From positions 1 through 42,963 of the forward strand of contig JAAXXY010000023.1 of assembly GCA_013334225.1 (NCBI GenBank): DNA of 42,963 bases. The letters run 5' to 3'. Positions 32,503 through 41,936 of the stretch are shown here, piece after piece. The translations under genes were made by a program, and so were the position numbers. Below the pieces are notes generated by a model. It saw only the letters and a list, made by a program, of their open reading frames with translations. It did no database searches and was not told the origin of the DNA. Within the stretch, counting starts at the first letter, position 1; each line of letters opens with the position of its first letter. The stretch comes from Chlorobiaceae bacterium. Lineage in GTDB: Bacteria; Bacteroidota; Chlorobiia; Chlorobiales; Chlorobiaceae.

Positions 32503-33579
32503 TTATTTTTCGAATACCCAGTATGCGTATGTTTTTCCGTCCCTGGTGAAACTTGCGGGGCTCAGCGAAAAGCGGTCTTTTGCCCGGACCCCGCCGTTGA
32601 TGATGTAGTAGATATCCGAAAGAACCTGGCGGGACGAAACGAAATAGTCATGGCCAAGGTATCCCGAGTCAACGTTGGTTACATCGATGGTGTCGATTCC
32701 CTGATGAATGACCGGATAATCTTCAATCCCGCCAAGCCTTGTATAGCCGTTGACATCGTACGAGAGACGCATGGCTTTGTCGTTTCGTGAGACATACAGG
32801 GTTACCATCGCTCCGGTACCGAGCACGACCGGGGCGAAATCACGTTCGAAGATCATGGCATCGATATCGGGAGCAGCCATGATGATCGTTCTGATCCGGT
32901 CGCCGGGCAATCTTTTTTCGTTCATAAGTCCAGCCAAAGCATTGACCGTTTCACGATTTCCCATGCTGTGAGCAATGATGCAGATGCTTTTCGGGCTTGC
33001 TCGGCATGCAAGTTCTTCAAGGAATGTTTTCAGGTTTTTCGACGACCAGTCGGAATTGTTCTGGTCTGCAACGTATTTCAGCATCTTGCCGTTCGATGGC
33101 CAACTGAAGAAAATCGCCTTGCCCCTGAAATCGAGGTCGGTCACGATCCGGGCCATCGTTACTGCTGCCTGCTCGAAAGTTGTATTGTATCCATGGATGT
33201 AAAGCAGGATATCCCTGGGTGTTTCAGGGGTTTTATGGGTGAAAAGGTCGTCCAGAAAATCCTTGCCGGTCATCCGGAGCTTCTCTCGGCTGATTACGAA
33301 ATCATTCCGGCTGTCACTTCCGAGCTTTTCATGTTGCGTGTTCCCGATGAAGTGACGAACCGGCCTGGACAGCATGAGGTATCCATAGGTCATTGGCGCG
33401 CGTTCAGAGCCGTAAATCTTTCCATGAGCGACATCCCCGATAAAATTACGGTCCGTTGCGAAATATTCCTCGATTGCGGCTTTACTGATATTGCTTTCTG
33501 CCGTCCGTTCAGATGCACATCCCGCGACAAGAAGAATGACCAGGCAGAGCATGAACCTTGAAATCCATTGGTGTTTCAT
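32503..33579 (-). CDS. Lipoprotein alpha/beta hydrolase (DUF900 family)
   Basis: The 358-residue protein begins with a lipoprotein signal (FMLCLVILLVAGC, Cys21). The fold is that of DUF900 esterase-like proteins: DILLYIHGYNTTFEQAAVTM forms the oxyanion-hole region, IIAHSMGN the nucleophile elbow (Ser near residue 205), APDIDA carries the acid, and the likely catalytic His is in GYLGHDYF. The substrate is unknown, presumably an ester in the envelope. It lies upstream on the same strand as the ATP-grasp gene with 218 bases between, so separate promoters are likely. Confidence 0.87.
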   Translation of the reverse strand: MKHQWISRFMLCLVILLVAGCASERTAESNISKAAIEEYFATDRNFIGDVAHGKIYGSERAPMTYGYLMLSRPVRHFIGNTQHEKLGSDSRNDFVISREKLRMTGKDFLDDLFTHKTPETPRDILLYIHGYNTTFEQAAVTMARIVTDLDFRGKAIFFSWPSNGKMLKYVADQNNSDWSSKNLKTFLEELACRASPKSICIIAHSMGNRETVNALAGLMNEKRLPGDRIRTIIMAAPDIDAMIFERDFAPVVLGTGAMVTLYVSRNDKAMRLSYDVNGYTRLGGIEDYPVIHQGIDTIDVTNVDSGYLGHDYFVSSRQVLSDIYYIINGGVRAKDRFSLSPASFTRDGKTYAYWVFEK

Positions 33580-33965
33580 CGTGCAGGCATCTGGAGGATT
33601 TAACTATTGTCTGTCAATCGACAGCTTCTGCAAAGGAAAGAATATTCCTTTATCCGGTCCGGCTATTTGACGGTACTCGATGTATGGTTGCATTGATAAA
33701 AGTTATCCAAAAAAAACGGAAGTGAATCGAAAAAGATGTGATTGGGATTTCTGATCGAAATGCCGGATATCCGGCCAATCCGACGGGTCGATCTCACGCC
33801 GCAAGATTTGTAATTATTGCAAGTCGCTAAGCGGGTAATTTTTTCAGAGACAGGGCATCGTGCTTTATTGCGGTAAAGCGGTATTATATTGGAAAGTAAG
33901 GTTTTTCTCATCTGTTTCGACCCGGGACATACCGGCAACGGAATTCCATCGTTTTGACTGATGAT
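33580..33965. other. Divergent intergenic region
   Basis: Nothing convincing is encoded between the lipoprotein hydrolase gene (leftward) and the GT-C-like gene (rightward). It should contain promoters for both. Confidence 0.5.
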
Positions 33966-35543
33966 ATGGCTGACATCATAAACCGGCGCATCGATGGCCC
34001 GACGTTGGCCGCTGCATTGATTTCACTGCTTATTTTCATATATGTGGCGGTACGTGCATCTGCACTCTGCATTACGATCGACGAAGCGTCAACCTATAAC
34101 TGCCATGTAACAGGGCAGTGGCTTGATATCATGCTTTTCAGGACGGACGGCCTGCCGGACAACAACCACCTCCTGAATACACTGCTCTGCAAGGTTTCAG
34201 TCCTGCTGTTCGGCGTTTCGGAGCTCAGCCTGAGGGTCCCGGCACTTATAGGATGTTTCAGTTATCTGTTCGGACTCAATCTCTGTCTTCATCGGATTGT
34301 TTCGGGCTGGAAAATTGTGCCGGGGCTCTTGGCTGTCGGACTTAATCCTTATATCATCGATTTCCTCGGCCTGGCACGAGGTTATGCGCTCGGGCTCGGT
34401 TTCACCATGCTCGGGTTGGCTGCCCTGCTTTCGGCATTTGCCGGTCCCGCCTTCAGGATCAGGGCACGACATGCTCAACTCAGCATTGTGCTATTCGGTT
34501 TCGCCGCGTTGTCGAACCTTGCGTTCCTTCTTGTCCTCGGGGCAGCAATGCTCCTGCTTGCCGCAAGTATTGTCCATTCGGCTACTGTCGGGCGGGGAGA
34601 GACCGAAACAAACAAAGTTCCCTGGCCGCGGCTCCTGCTTGAAATCGTGCTGCCGGCTGTTCCGTTTTTCATCTATCTGTCTTATCCTGCCGCATTGATC
34701 AGTAAACTGAAGCTTTTCGGAGAAGGGGGGCACCAGGGCTTCTGGCACGACACCGTCATGGGGCTGCTCAAAGGCACGGCTTACGCCGACAGCCTGTTCT
34801 GGCTGAACATCCAGTCAGCATCGGCATGGGTCATGGTGTCGTCGCTGTTCGTTCCTGTTGCCCTCCTTGTCCTGTGTCGCATTGATGAAAGGAAATTCGT
34901 TCTACTCTCCGTTCTTGCAGCCATGACCTTCATCATTTCCCTGGGGAGCGTTGCGCAGCACTACCTGTTCAATGTCGCATACCTGGAAGGCCGCAGGGCT
35001 ATTTTCCTCGTGCCGCTTTTCCTGCTCACGGTCATTGCGTTCGGTGATACGCCCCGTCAGGCTGCGAAATGGTATATGCTGCCGGCCATGTTTCTCGGGC
35101 TTGTGGTCCCTCTGGCACTTGCGGTCCACGATCTGTCATCGGTCAACTGCAGGTATATCAACGACTGGAATGTTTTTCAGGGAAGCAGGCCGGCAATGCT
35201 CATCATCAGGAACGAAATCGATGGCCATAGCACCGGACAGCCCCGTAAACTGCTTGTCAATGAAGATTTTGTCGATTGCATGGGCTTTTATCGAAGCATG
35301 TTCCATATGGAAAGATCGCTTGCGCCGGTAGAGAGCGGCGGGCTCGATGGTCCTGCTGATTTTTATTATGGCTACGACAGGGATGAACCGACCATAGCGA
35401 GGTATGGCGCCCGGCCATTGTTCCGGGATATCTTCAGTCATTCGGTCCTGTACGGCAAGGCCGGAGTGCCTCGGGATTTTCAGTTCCCGGTACAGCGGGA
35501 TGATTCTGCCGGAGCCCATCGTTCAGATGCACATGGAGGATGA
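33966..35543 (+). CDS. GT-C-fold (GT39/ArnT-like) membrane glycosyltransferase
   Basis: The protein of about 525 residues has 10-12 membrane helices. After the first helix comes a loop with Asp39-Glu40 (ITIDEASTYNCHVTGQW), in the place of the catalytic Asp of GT-C lipid-phosphate-sugar glycosyltransferases. NNHLLNTLLCKVSVLLFGVS and the helix-rich stretch NPYIIDFLGLARGYALGLGF follow. A periplasmic C-terminal domain (about residues 400-525) is likely. Such enzymes transfer sugars from polyprenyl-phosphate donors to lipids or proteins in the periplasm. ATG at 33966 was preferred over TTG at 33954. It lies 24 bases before the kinase gene. Confidence 0.75.
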   Translation: MADIINRRIDGPTLAAALISLLIFIYVAVRASALCITIDEASTYNCHVTGQWLDIMLFRTDGLPDNNHLLNTLLCKVSVLLFGVSELSLRVPALIGCFSYLFGLNLCLHRIVSGWKIVPGLLAVGLNPYIIDFLGLARGYALGLGFTMLGLAALLSAFAGPAFRIRARHAQLSIVLFGFAALSNLAFLLVLGAAMLLLAASIVHSATVGRGETETNKVPWPRLLLEIVLPAVPFFIYLSYPAALISKLKLFGEGGHQGFWHDTVMGLLKGTAYADSLFWLNIQSASAWVMVSSLFVPVALLVLCRIDERKFVLLSVLAAMTFIISLGSVAQHYLFNVAYLEGRRAIFLVPLFLLTVIAFGDTPRQAAKWYMLPAMFLGLVVPLALAVHDLSSVNCRYINDWNVFQGSRPAMLIIRNEIDGHSTGQPRKLLVNEDFVDCMGFYRSMFHMERSLAPVESGGLDGPADFYYGYDRDEPTIARYGARPLFRDIFSHSVLYGKAGVPRDFQFPVQRDDSAGAHRSDAHGG

Positions 35544-35567
35544 GCGGATACATCCCGCAAGAATACC

Positions 35568-36542
35568 ATGGGGGAACGCCACCTGATGAACCTCACAGAT
35601 CGAATGTCCGCTCTCTTCTGCGGATTGACCACCCTCGATATCATCTGTCTTGTAGAGCATCCGCCTGCGGCCGATGAAAAGATCGTTGCACTCGACCAGC
35701 TTGTCGTTGCCGGAGGACCGGCGACCAACGCGGCGGCGGCATTTTCAGCCCTTGGAGGAACAAGCATCCTCTCTTCTGTTATCGGGCGCCATGCCTTGAG
35801 CGCTCCGATACGGGACGATTTGTCCAAGTTCGGAGTCGAGCAGGTCGATCTGCTTCCGGACCATCCGGGCCCACCGCCGATCTCGTCCGTCATGGTCGTG
35901 AACTCGACGGGAGAGCGCTCGGTGGTTTCGATAAATGCCGTCAAGCTCCAGGCCGGTAATTGCCCAGGCTTGCATCTCCTGAACCAAGCTGACCTCCTGC
36001 TGGTTGACGGCCATCAGATGAAGGCATCCCATGAACTCTGTTCAGATGCCCGAAGGAAAGGGATTCCCGTTGTCATGGATGGAGGAAGCTGGAAAGAGGG
36101 GAGTGAAGAGCTTCTGCCTCTCTGCGATTATGTCATCTGTTCGGAAGTGTTCATGCCGCCCCGATGCGTGACGTCAAGAGAGGTTGTGGAGTACCTGAAA
36201 CTGCGAGGCGTGAGGCATGTTGCGATCACCCGCGGACAGAAGCCGATCATCTGCATCGACGGTGACCGGGAAATCAGTATCGATGTCGCTGAGACACGGG
36301 TTATCGATACTCTTGGAGCCGGCGATATTCTCCACGGAGCTTTCTGCCATTTCCTTCTCACTTCAGGGGGTGGTTTTGCGGAGAGCCTCGCCGAGGCGTC
36401 GGGAATCGCCTCGTTTTCATGCCGGTATTTCGGTACGAGGGCGTGGACCGAAAAGATCGATGAAATCGATCAATGGCCGGGATCGAACCGAACAGGGCTG
36501 CAAAAAGGCAAAAAAAACATTACCTTACGCCACGAAAAATGA
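35568..36542 (+). CDS. PfkB-family carbohydrate kinase
   Basis: The 324-residue cytosolic kinase phosphorylates a sugar or sugar-like molecule. The N-terminal signature is VVAGGPATNAAAAFSALGG (about residues 47-65) and the C-terminal one is VIDTLGAGDILHGAFCHFLL, with the catalytic Asp of GAGD near residue 252. ERSVVSINA and DGGSWKEGSEELLPLCDYVI are typical inner segments. Within PfkB it resembles ketohexokinase and sulfofructose-kinase-like members more than ribokinase, but the substrate is not fixed. A Met at 35586 is an alternative start. Its position between a GT-C-like and an acyltransferase gene suggests sugar activation for an envelope glycan. Confidence 0.88.
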   Translation: MGERHLMNLTDRMSALFCGLTTLDIICLVEHPPAADEKIVALDQLVVAGGPATNAAAAFSALGGTSILSSVIGRHALSAPIRDDLSKFGVEQVDLLPDHPGPPPISSVMVVNSTGERSVVSINAVKLQAGNCPGLHLLNQADLLLVDGHQMKASHELCSDARRKGIPVVMDGGSWKEGSEELLPLCDYVICSEVFMPPRCVTSREVVEYLKLRGVRHVAITRGQKPIICIDGDREISIDVAETRVIDTLGAGDILHGAFCHFLLTSGGGFAESLAEASGIASFSCRYFGTRAWTEKIDEIDQWPGSNRTGLQKGKKNITLRHEK

Positions 36543-36586
36543 GCGAACCTGAAATCATTCCTGCAATACATGAGCATTAACTCCCT

Positions 36587-38548
36587 GTGACTCCAAAATA
36601 CCGTCCCGATATCGATGGCCTGCGCGCAATTGCCGTTCTTGCCGTTCTTTTTTTCCATACCGAAGTCCCCGGGTTTACCGGTGGCTTTGTCGGGGTCGAT
36701 GTCTTTTTCGTCATTTCCGGGTACCTTATTACCACCATTATCGTCAAGGATATCAAATCGGATAGCTTTTCCTTTTCCGGTTTTTATGAACGAAGGATCC
36801 GAAGGATATTTCCCGCTCTTTTCTCCGTGATGGCATTTGTCCTGGCCGCAGGAGCGTTTCTTCTGGACCGGAACGCTTTCAGGGACCTCGGGACGAACAT
36901 CTGGGCGACAACCCTCTTTTCAGCAAATATCCTTTACTGGCAGCAGGCAGGGTACTTCGAGGCTTCGTCGCTGTTGAAGCCGCTGCTCCATACCTGGTCG
37001 CTCGCAGTCGAAGAACAGTTCTACATTGTTTTTCCGATACTTCTGATGGCAGTGGCGAAATACCTGAAAGGCAACTACAGGTTATGGACAATTGCCACCT
37101 TTCTGCTCTCTCTCGGGATAAGCATCTATGGCGTCAGCTACGACAAGGTTGCCGCCTATTACCTGATGCCATACCGGGCCTGGGAACTCCTGACCGGCTC
37201 TGTCATAGCTCTCGGCATTGTGCCGGTTGTGCAGGCAAAATGGCAGAAGGAGCTTCTTTCATTTGCCGGGTTGGCTTTTATAGGCGGCAGCATTTATTTC
37301 TACAGCAATGCAACCCCTTTCCCTGGAGTTGCCGCCCTGCTTCCGGTCGTCGGTGCAGGTCTGGTGATATACGGCGGTCAGGGAGAAGGACGCGGTATGA
37401 CCGGTAAAATACTTTCCGCCAGACCATTGACGTTCATCGGGCTGATCTCCTATTCCCTCTACCTCTGGCACTGGCCATTCGTCGCATACACCCGGTATGT
37501 CCTTTCCCGTCCGTTTGAAACGCAGGAGCGGCTCTCGATTATCGGTGCTTCGCTCGTGTTCGCCATCCTTTCCTGGAAATTTGTCGAGCAGCCGTTCAGG
37601 GGCAGTCAACCGCTTTTTTCTTCCCGGAAACGACTTTTCACGGCTGCTCTTGCCGTCATGGCTGCAGCTGTTTTCCTTGGCGGACTGATCGATGTGCAGA
37701 ATGGGCTGAAATGGCGTTATCCCGGGGCAAATGCAGGTATGGAGCAGGCCGTGTGGGATTGGTACCCCTCTTCGCCGGTATACGGCAACCTCGAGCAGCT
37801 TCCGGACCATCCTGAGCCGGGCAGGTGCGGCAAAGAAAGCGAGCCGGGGTCTTTCCTTCTCTGGGGTGATTCCCATGCGATGGCACTGGTTCCAGGCCTC
37901 GATTCCGCGGCCAGGCGGCACGGAGTGTCCGGGTACCTGCTTACGCACAGCCAATGCCCTCCGCTGCTCGATTACGACGTGATGACAACCGGATACAATG
38001 AGCCGCTTTTCAACAGCAATGTCCTCCGGTTTCTAAACGGCAAACCTGAAGTCAGGACCGTAATTCTTGCCGGAGCATGGCATTCCTACTGGTTCCAGCG
38101 TGAACGGGAATTTGAAAGGAAGCTTGCCGGAACGATCGATGCCCTGCGAAAGATGAAGAAAAATGTCGTGCTGGTTACCGATATCCCTTATATCGGCGAC
38201 TATGAAAGCCCTCGACCGATTTTTCTGTCAAGGCGCTTTCCCGCCTGGTACAGGCTTGAGGAGAGGATGTACATTCCGGAACGAGAAAATTACGATGATT
38301 TCAACGGGGAGATCAACGGCATAATCAGCAGGGTTGTTTCCGTCAGGGAAGGTGTCGCAATAGTCCATCCGGAAAACATGCTTTTCGACAGGGAGGGCAG
38401 GTGCATTATCCTGAACGGGGAGCAGCCTCTCTACCGGAACGACAGCCATCTTTCGACCGAAGGTTCTCTTTTTATAGCGCCGGTCTTCGACAAGGTTTTT
38501 TCAAGGCTTGCTTCCGATGCTGCTGTCCGTGTAAAACGTCCCGGATAA
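36587..38548 (+). CDS. OafA/YrhL-type O-acyltransferase with C-terminal SGNH domain
   Basis: The 653-residue protein starts with GTG. The N-terminal acyltransferase-3 domain has the standard opening YRPDIDGLRAIAVLAVLFFH and the conserved RRIRRIFPAL, with about 10 membrane helices to residue 375. A periplasmic SGNH hydrolase-fold domain follows, with block I LLWGDSHAMALVPG (Ser near residue 428) and block V NDSHLSTEGS (Asp and His near residues 618-620). The pair moves acetyl or other acyl groups across the membrane onto surface polysaccharides. It begins 45 bases after the kinase stop and probably belongs to the same transcript. Confidence 0.93.
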   Translation: MTPKYRPDIDGLRAIAVLAVLFFHTEVPGFTGGFVGVDVFFVISGYLITTIIVKDIKSDSFSFSGFYERRIRRIFPALFSVMAFVLAAGAFLLDRNAFRDLGTNIWATTLFSANILYWQQAGYFEASSLLKPLLHTWSLAVEEQFYIVFPILLMAVAKYLKGNYRLWTIATFLLSLGISIYGVSYDKVAAYYLMPYRAWELLTGSVIALGIVPVVQAKWQKELLSFAGLAFIGGSIYFYSNATPFPGVAALLPVVGAGLVIYGGQGEGRGMTGKILSARPLTFIGLISYSLYLWHWPFVAYTRYVLSRPFETQERLSIIGASLVFAILSWKFVEQPFRGSQPLFSSRKRLFTAALAVMAAAVFLGGLIDVQNGLKWRYPGANAGMEQAVWDWYPSSPVYGNLEQLPDHPEPGRCGKESEPGSFLLWGDSHAMALVPGLDSAARRHGVSGYLLTHSQCPPLLDYDVMTTGYNEPLFNSNVLRFLNGKPEVRTVILAGAWHSYWFQREREFERKLAGTIDALRKMKKNVVLVTDIPYIGDYESPRPIFLSRRFPAWYRLEERMYIPERENYDDFNGEINGIISRVVSVREGVAIVHPENMLFDREGRCIILNGEQPLYRNDSHLSTEGSLFIAPVFDKVFSRLASDAAVRVKRPG

Positions 38549-38757
38549 CAGGACTTCTCCGGTTGATGGTTTCTGCCTGCGGCATCTTGTTCCTCTTTTC
38601 ATTGCCGTTGTATTTCTTTCTATCTTTCTTTTTTTCATCGCTTGCGATGGGCAATCTGGTTCCGGACTTGTCCCGATTGCTTCCGCTCCCTGTCTTCAGG
38701 GGTATGGAACGATGCTTACACAGCGCAGGGAGACGGCCTCAATCATCCTATTGGCCA

Positions 38758-39339
38758 TCAGTCGATAACGATGCCGTAACTGTCCAGCAGCCCGGGAAGA
38801 CCGTCCGCCGAGAACCTGGCTTTTCGAAGGCGGTTGTTTTCGGGGCTGATGGAAAAATTGAAGGCCGTGCGCAGATCAGCCCCTTCAAGGTTGGTATGGT
38901 GAAAAATTGCCAGAAGAAGGTCGCATTCCGCGAAAGTCGAACAGGAAAGGTCGGTTTCGGAGAAATCCGCTTCCCTGAGATCGCATTTGAGGATCACGGT
39001 ATTCCTGAGCTTCATTTTCTGGAACGACGAGAGCTTCATCATGCAGTGTTCAAATCCGGCTTCGAAAAGCAGTTTCGAACAATCGCTGAAAACGGTCCCC
39101 AGTAACTTGCACCCCGAGAAATGGACTTCCTGAAATCCTGTGTCCCTGAGTTTGGCAAGGCTCAGGTCGCAGTTAACGAACCTGCAGTTCCTGAAGATGC
39201 TTCCTGAAAGATCGGATGCGTTGAAATTGCAGCGAATGAAGGAACAATCTTCATAAATCGCTTTTTCAAGCATGTTTTCAGTGAAGGCGAGGCCCTCGAA
39301 AACCCTGTTTTCTACGAGTTCTGAAATGATTCTGTTCAT
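38758..39339 (-). CDS. Qnr-like pentapeptide-repeat protein
   Basis: The 193-residue protein is built from about 30 pentapeptides (CNFNASDLSGSIFRNCRFVN, later CDLREADFSETDLSCSTFAE). Length and Cys/Phe-rich repeats resemble the Qnr/McbG group rather than the long protein at 23211. Qnr-like proteins protect gyrase from topoisomerase poisons by imitating DNA, but most chromosomal relatives have no proven function. It is the second pentapeptide protein in this window. Confidence 0.88.
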   Translation of the reverse strand: MNRIISELVENRVFEGLAFTENMLEKAIYEDCSFIRCNFNASDLSGSIFRNCRFVNCDLSLAKLRDTGFQEVHFSGCKLLGTVFSDCSKLLFEAGFEHCMMKLSSFQKMKLRNTVILKCDLREADFSETDLSCSTFAECDLLLAIFHHTNLEGADLRTAFNFSISPENNRLRKARFSADGLPGLLDSYGIVID

Positions 39340-39799
39340 ACTCTAACATACGGCGTGTTGTCTGTATATGAAAGGTCCGATGTGTTTCCCTCGTTCAAGT
39401 TGCCTTATTTGATTTTGATGTACGGTTATTTGCCGAAAATGTTGTGTCTGAACGGTATTCAATATGTTTTCCTGAGAATGCTGTTCCATTTCGTGAATCG
39501 AAGTGCCTGATGGTGGATGCAGGAAAGCTTTCAAGGACGGGAGGTGTGATTTTTTCCTTTCGAACCATCCTGGTCGGCAGGTAGTTGGATGATGAGAAAA
39601 AGAGCGCGTACGTTTTTCGTACATCGGAATCCTGCTTATATTAACAATTGTTTCTTCCGGAAATGAAATTTCCACCACAGCAGCCGACTTTCAATCGTGC
39701 ATGTTCATGCGCAGCGAGTCCTCTTTTTATCGTGGAGCACGAGGTATATTGATTGTCAGGTCATCGTCAATTCTAAAAATAACATGGAGATAGAGCACT
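39340..39799. other. Intergenic region, nothing recognised
   Basis: No gene or strong structure is seen in 460 bases. The candidate start of the next gene has GGAGATAG at about 39786. Confidence 0.5.
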
Positions 39800-40156
39800 A
39801 TGGGCAAGCTTGTAAGAAGAAAAATTGCGGGATTGGCTCTTGTTTTTTCCTGCATTGCGGCATCAACGGCGTTATCGGCAGAAATGCCGAACCTGTCCGG
39901 AACGACATGGAACGGCAGCGATTCCGATGGCACGCATTACACACTGACGTTCAAACAGGACGGCTCGCTTGTTTACAAATCCGACAGGGAAACCATCGAG
40001 AACGGGTCCTGGAAGCAGTATAACAATGCCCTATACTACCAGGCGAACAAGCGTTTTATGGAAGCTCTCGGAGAGTTTGCCGACGGAAAAATCGAAGGAA
40101 CGGCATGGAACATAAAACAGAGTTCATGGTTCTGGAAGCTCAGCAAGGCGAACTGA
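39800..40156 (+). CDS. Small secreted protein, unknown
   Basis: The 118-residue protein has a signal peptide (KIAGLALVFSCIAASTALSA, cut after ALSA). The mature part is predicted beta-rich: LSGTTWNGSDSDGTHYTLTF, QDGSLVYKSD, ENGSWKQYNNALYY. This repetition of strand-turn-strand with Trp resembles small lipocalin-like or META-type folds. It is followed by a strong terminator (40231-40282). No Pfam family could be named. Confidence 0.7.
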   Translation: MGKLVRRKIAGLALVFSCIAASTALSAEMPNLSGTTWNGSDSDGTHYTLTFKQDGSLVYKSDRETIENGSWKQYNNALYYQANKRFMEALGEFADGKIEGTAWNIKQSSWFWKLSKAN

Positions 40157-40230
40157 CAGTGTTCGGCAGGACCGAAGTTTTTCTCAGCCAGGCTGCGCGG
40201 TCGTCATGAAGAATTTCAAATGAACATAAA

Positions 40231-40282
40231 AGTGCCCGGAGGGTTTCCTGTTTTCAGGTAAATCGTCCGGGCACTGCTTTTT
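40231..40282 (+). terminator. Rho-independent terminator
   Basis: AGTGCCCGGA (40231-40240) and TCCGGGCACT (40266-40275) form a perfect 10-bp stem with a 25-base loop, followed by GCTTTTT. Confidence 0.85.
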
Positions 40283-40321
40283 CAGCCGATCGGCCAGGGT
40301 GAAGAACAGGGTTGTCCGAAC

Positions 40322-40891
40322 CTATTTTTTCAGGAAGTCGAGAAGTTCTTTCCGGAAAGATGCCAGGTCATCGTATTTCCTCGGGCCGTAATTCAGGTGT
40401 TTGTGCTCTGCGTTCCATTCGCAGAAAAAGGCTTTCATGCCGGTGTTGCCTGCATCGTTGCCTTTTTCAAGGGTGATATAGCGGAAGCTGCCGTTTATCC
40501 TGACCAATGCCGCGTGATGGTTCTGTGGCTCCGCAGAAGGTATCGGGAATGAGATCAGGACGATATCGAGATTTTTTCCATGCTCTGCGCTGAATTTCAT
40601 TTCAGAAGCATAAGCTTTGCCGAGGGGACCTTCGACCATCTCGATGAACGGTCCTGTTTTGCCTGAAAAGAGATCATTGAACAGGAGCGAGCCCTTGTCT
40701 GAAAAGAGAATTCCCGGGATAATCTCATGGTGGAGCGCATAAATCAGTTCGTTCCTGTCCGGCTGTTTTTCCTGGGCGGATGCGGGTTGTGCTGTTTGTG
40801 CGCCGAATGATGCCGGCATCGTGGATATGGTTGACAGGAGCAGGAGCAATGCAATTCGGATGGTTTTTGAAAAAAGGCGTAAAGCGTTCAT
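40322..40891 (-). CDS. Secreted protein, unknown
   Basis: The 189-residue protein, starting ATG at 40891, has a signal peptide (TIRIALLLLLSTISTMPASF, cut after SFGA). The mature part is alpha/beta: residues ELIYALHHEIIPGILFSDKG, FIEMVEGPLGKAYASEMKFS, LDIVLISFPIPSAEPQNHHA, then FRYITLEKGNDAGN. A longer frame from 40990 only adds a non-signal-like stretch. No family was recognised. It is convergent with the small secreted protein at 39800. Confidence 0.7.
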   Translation of the reverse strand: MNALRLFSKTIRIALLLLLSTISTMPASFGAQTAQPASAQEKQPDRNELIYALHHEIIPGILFSDKGSLLFNDLFSGKTGPFIEMVEGPLGKAYASEMKFSAEHGKNLDIVLISFPIPSAEPQNHHAALVRINGSFRYITLEKGNDAGNTGMKAFFCEWNAEHKHLNYGPRKYDDLASFRKELLDFLKK

Positions 40892-41209
40892 GATGTTTTG
40901 TGGTTGAGAGGTTTTCCTGGTGATTTTGCAAAGAGAAGAGCTGCAATATAGCGAATATCGGCATCCTTCGGTTCCGAAAGAAAAAAACAATCTTTTCGTT
41001 CCATTTTTCTCATGAATCCGGGAAGATGATCAGTGCTTTTCCGGATATCGGTCACGTTTGTTCCGGTGCATTTTATATACCGTGAAAGACTGATAGTAAA
41101 TAGGCTGTGACTGTTGCCGTTATTCATAAAACTCTCTGCATGACAATCAAGCAGTGGAGCTTGACTGAAAATGCCGGGCGTTCAGGTTATTATCAGGATA
41201 AGAGATGTC

Positions 41210-41224
41210 CGGAATATCAGTAAT
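41210..41224. promoter_or_regulatory. Operator-like half-site at the repressor's 3' end
   Basis: CGGAATATCAGTAAT differs from the promoter-proximal half-site at 41978-41992 (CGGAATATCGGTAAT) by one base. It overlaps the stop of the S24 repressor gene. Confidence 0.4.
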
Positions 41225-41936
41225 GCCTGACGGCTGCCAGCACGATGCCCTGGATACGGAAATCCATGTCCGGCGTTATCACGATCGGCCGGTAACGGCT
41301 GTTTTCCGGGGTCAGCGACACAACCCCGCCATTGCTGACGCAGAGTGTCTTGACGGTAACCTCGCCGTTGACGCTCGCGATGACCACCTGGCCATCCCTG
41401 GCCCTGTCACGCGCTTCCACGAGCAGAATATCGCCTTTCATGATCCCGATGCCGGTCATGCTGTCGCCATTGACCTTGAGCGCATAGACATTTTTTCTGT
41501 TATGGGTCCAAGAAGCGGGTATGTCGAGAAATTCCTCGATCTCATCGGTAGCCGGGTCCGGAATGCCCGCAGGAACCGCATATCCGTAAAGCGGAACTTT
41601 CGTTATTCTTTGTGGTCCGTCATTTTCATTCAGCCGGACAAGCGCGAACTGCTTTTCCAGTGCCTCAAGGCGGGAGCTGACATCCTTTTCCGGCCGGGAC
41701 TCATCAGCAGGCTTTTTCAGCATTTCACCCTTTCCGGAAAAAAGCCATTGCGGGTCCAGGGGAAATTCCCTGCATATCGACATCAGAACGGCCGCACTGG
41801 TGCCGCCTTTGCCGTGCTCTATCTCTGAGACCCTGTTGGCGGAAATCCCGATTTTTGCGCCGAACTCGTCCTGACGGAGCCTGTAGTGTTTCCTGACGGT
41901 TTTGAACCGTTGCCCGAGTGAATGAACATTTTCCAT
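41217..41936 (-). CDS. S24-family (LexA/CI-type) repressor
   Basis: The 239-residue protein has an N-terminal XRE helix-turn-helix (residues 8-64: RFKTVRKHYRLRQDEFGAKI, then GISANRVSEIEHGKGG) and a C-terminal peptidase S24 domain. The autocleavage pair is Ala123-Gly124 in YAVPAGIPD. Ser159 of GDSM and Lys196 of VTVK form the catalytic dyad. Such repressors cleave themselves when RecA* or a similar signal is present and then derepress target genes. It is probably autoregulated through the inverted repeat at 41979-42026. Confidence 0.95.
   Translation of the reverse strand: MENVHSLGQRFKTVRKHYRLRQDEFGAKIGISANRVSEIEHGKGGTSAAVLMSICREFPLDPQWLFSGKGEMLKKPADESRPEKDVSSRLEALEKQFALVRLNENDGPQRITKVPLYGYAVPAGIPDPATDEIEEFLDIPASWTHNRKNVYALKVNGDSMTGIGIMKGDILLVEARDRARDGQVVIASVNGEVTVKTLCVSNGGVVSLTPENSRYRPIVITPDMDFRIQGIVLAAVRHY

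Noticed and set aside
33663..33938. 91-codon minus-strand frame
   Set aside because: Low-complexity mixture with no motif, no good start and atypical composition; probably chance.
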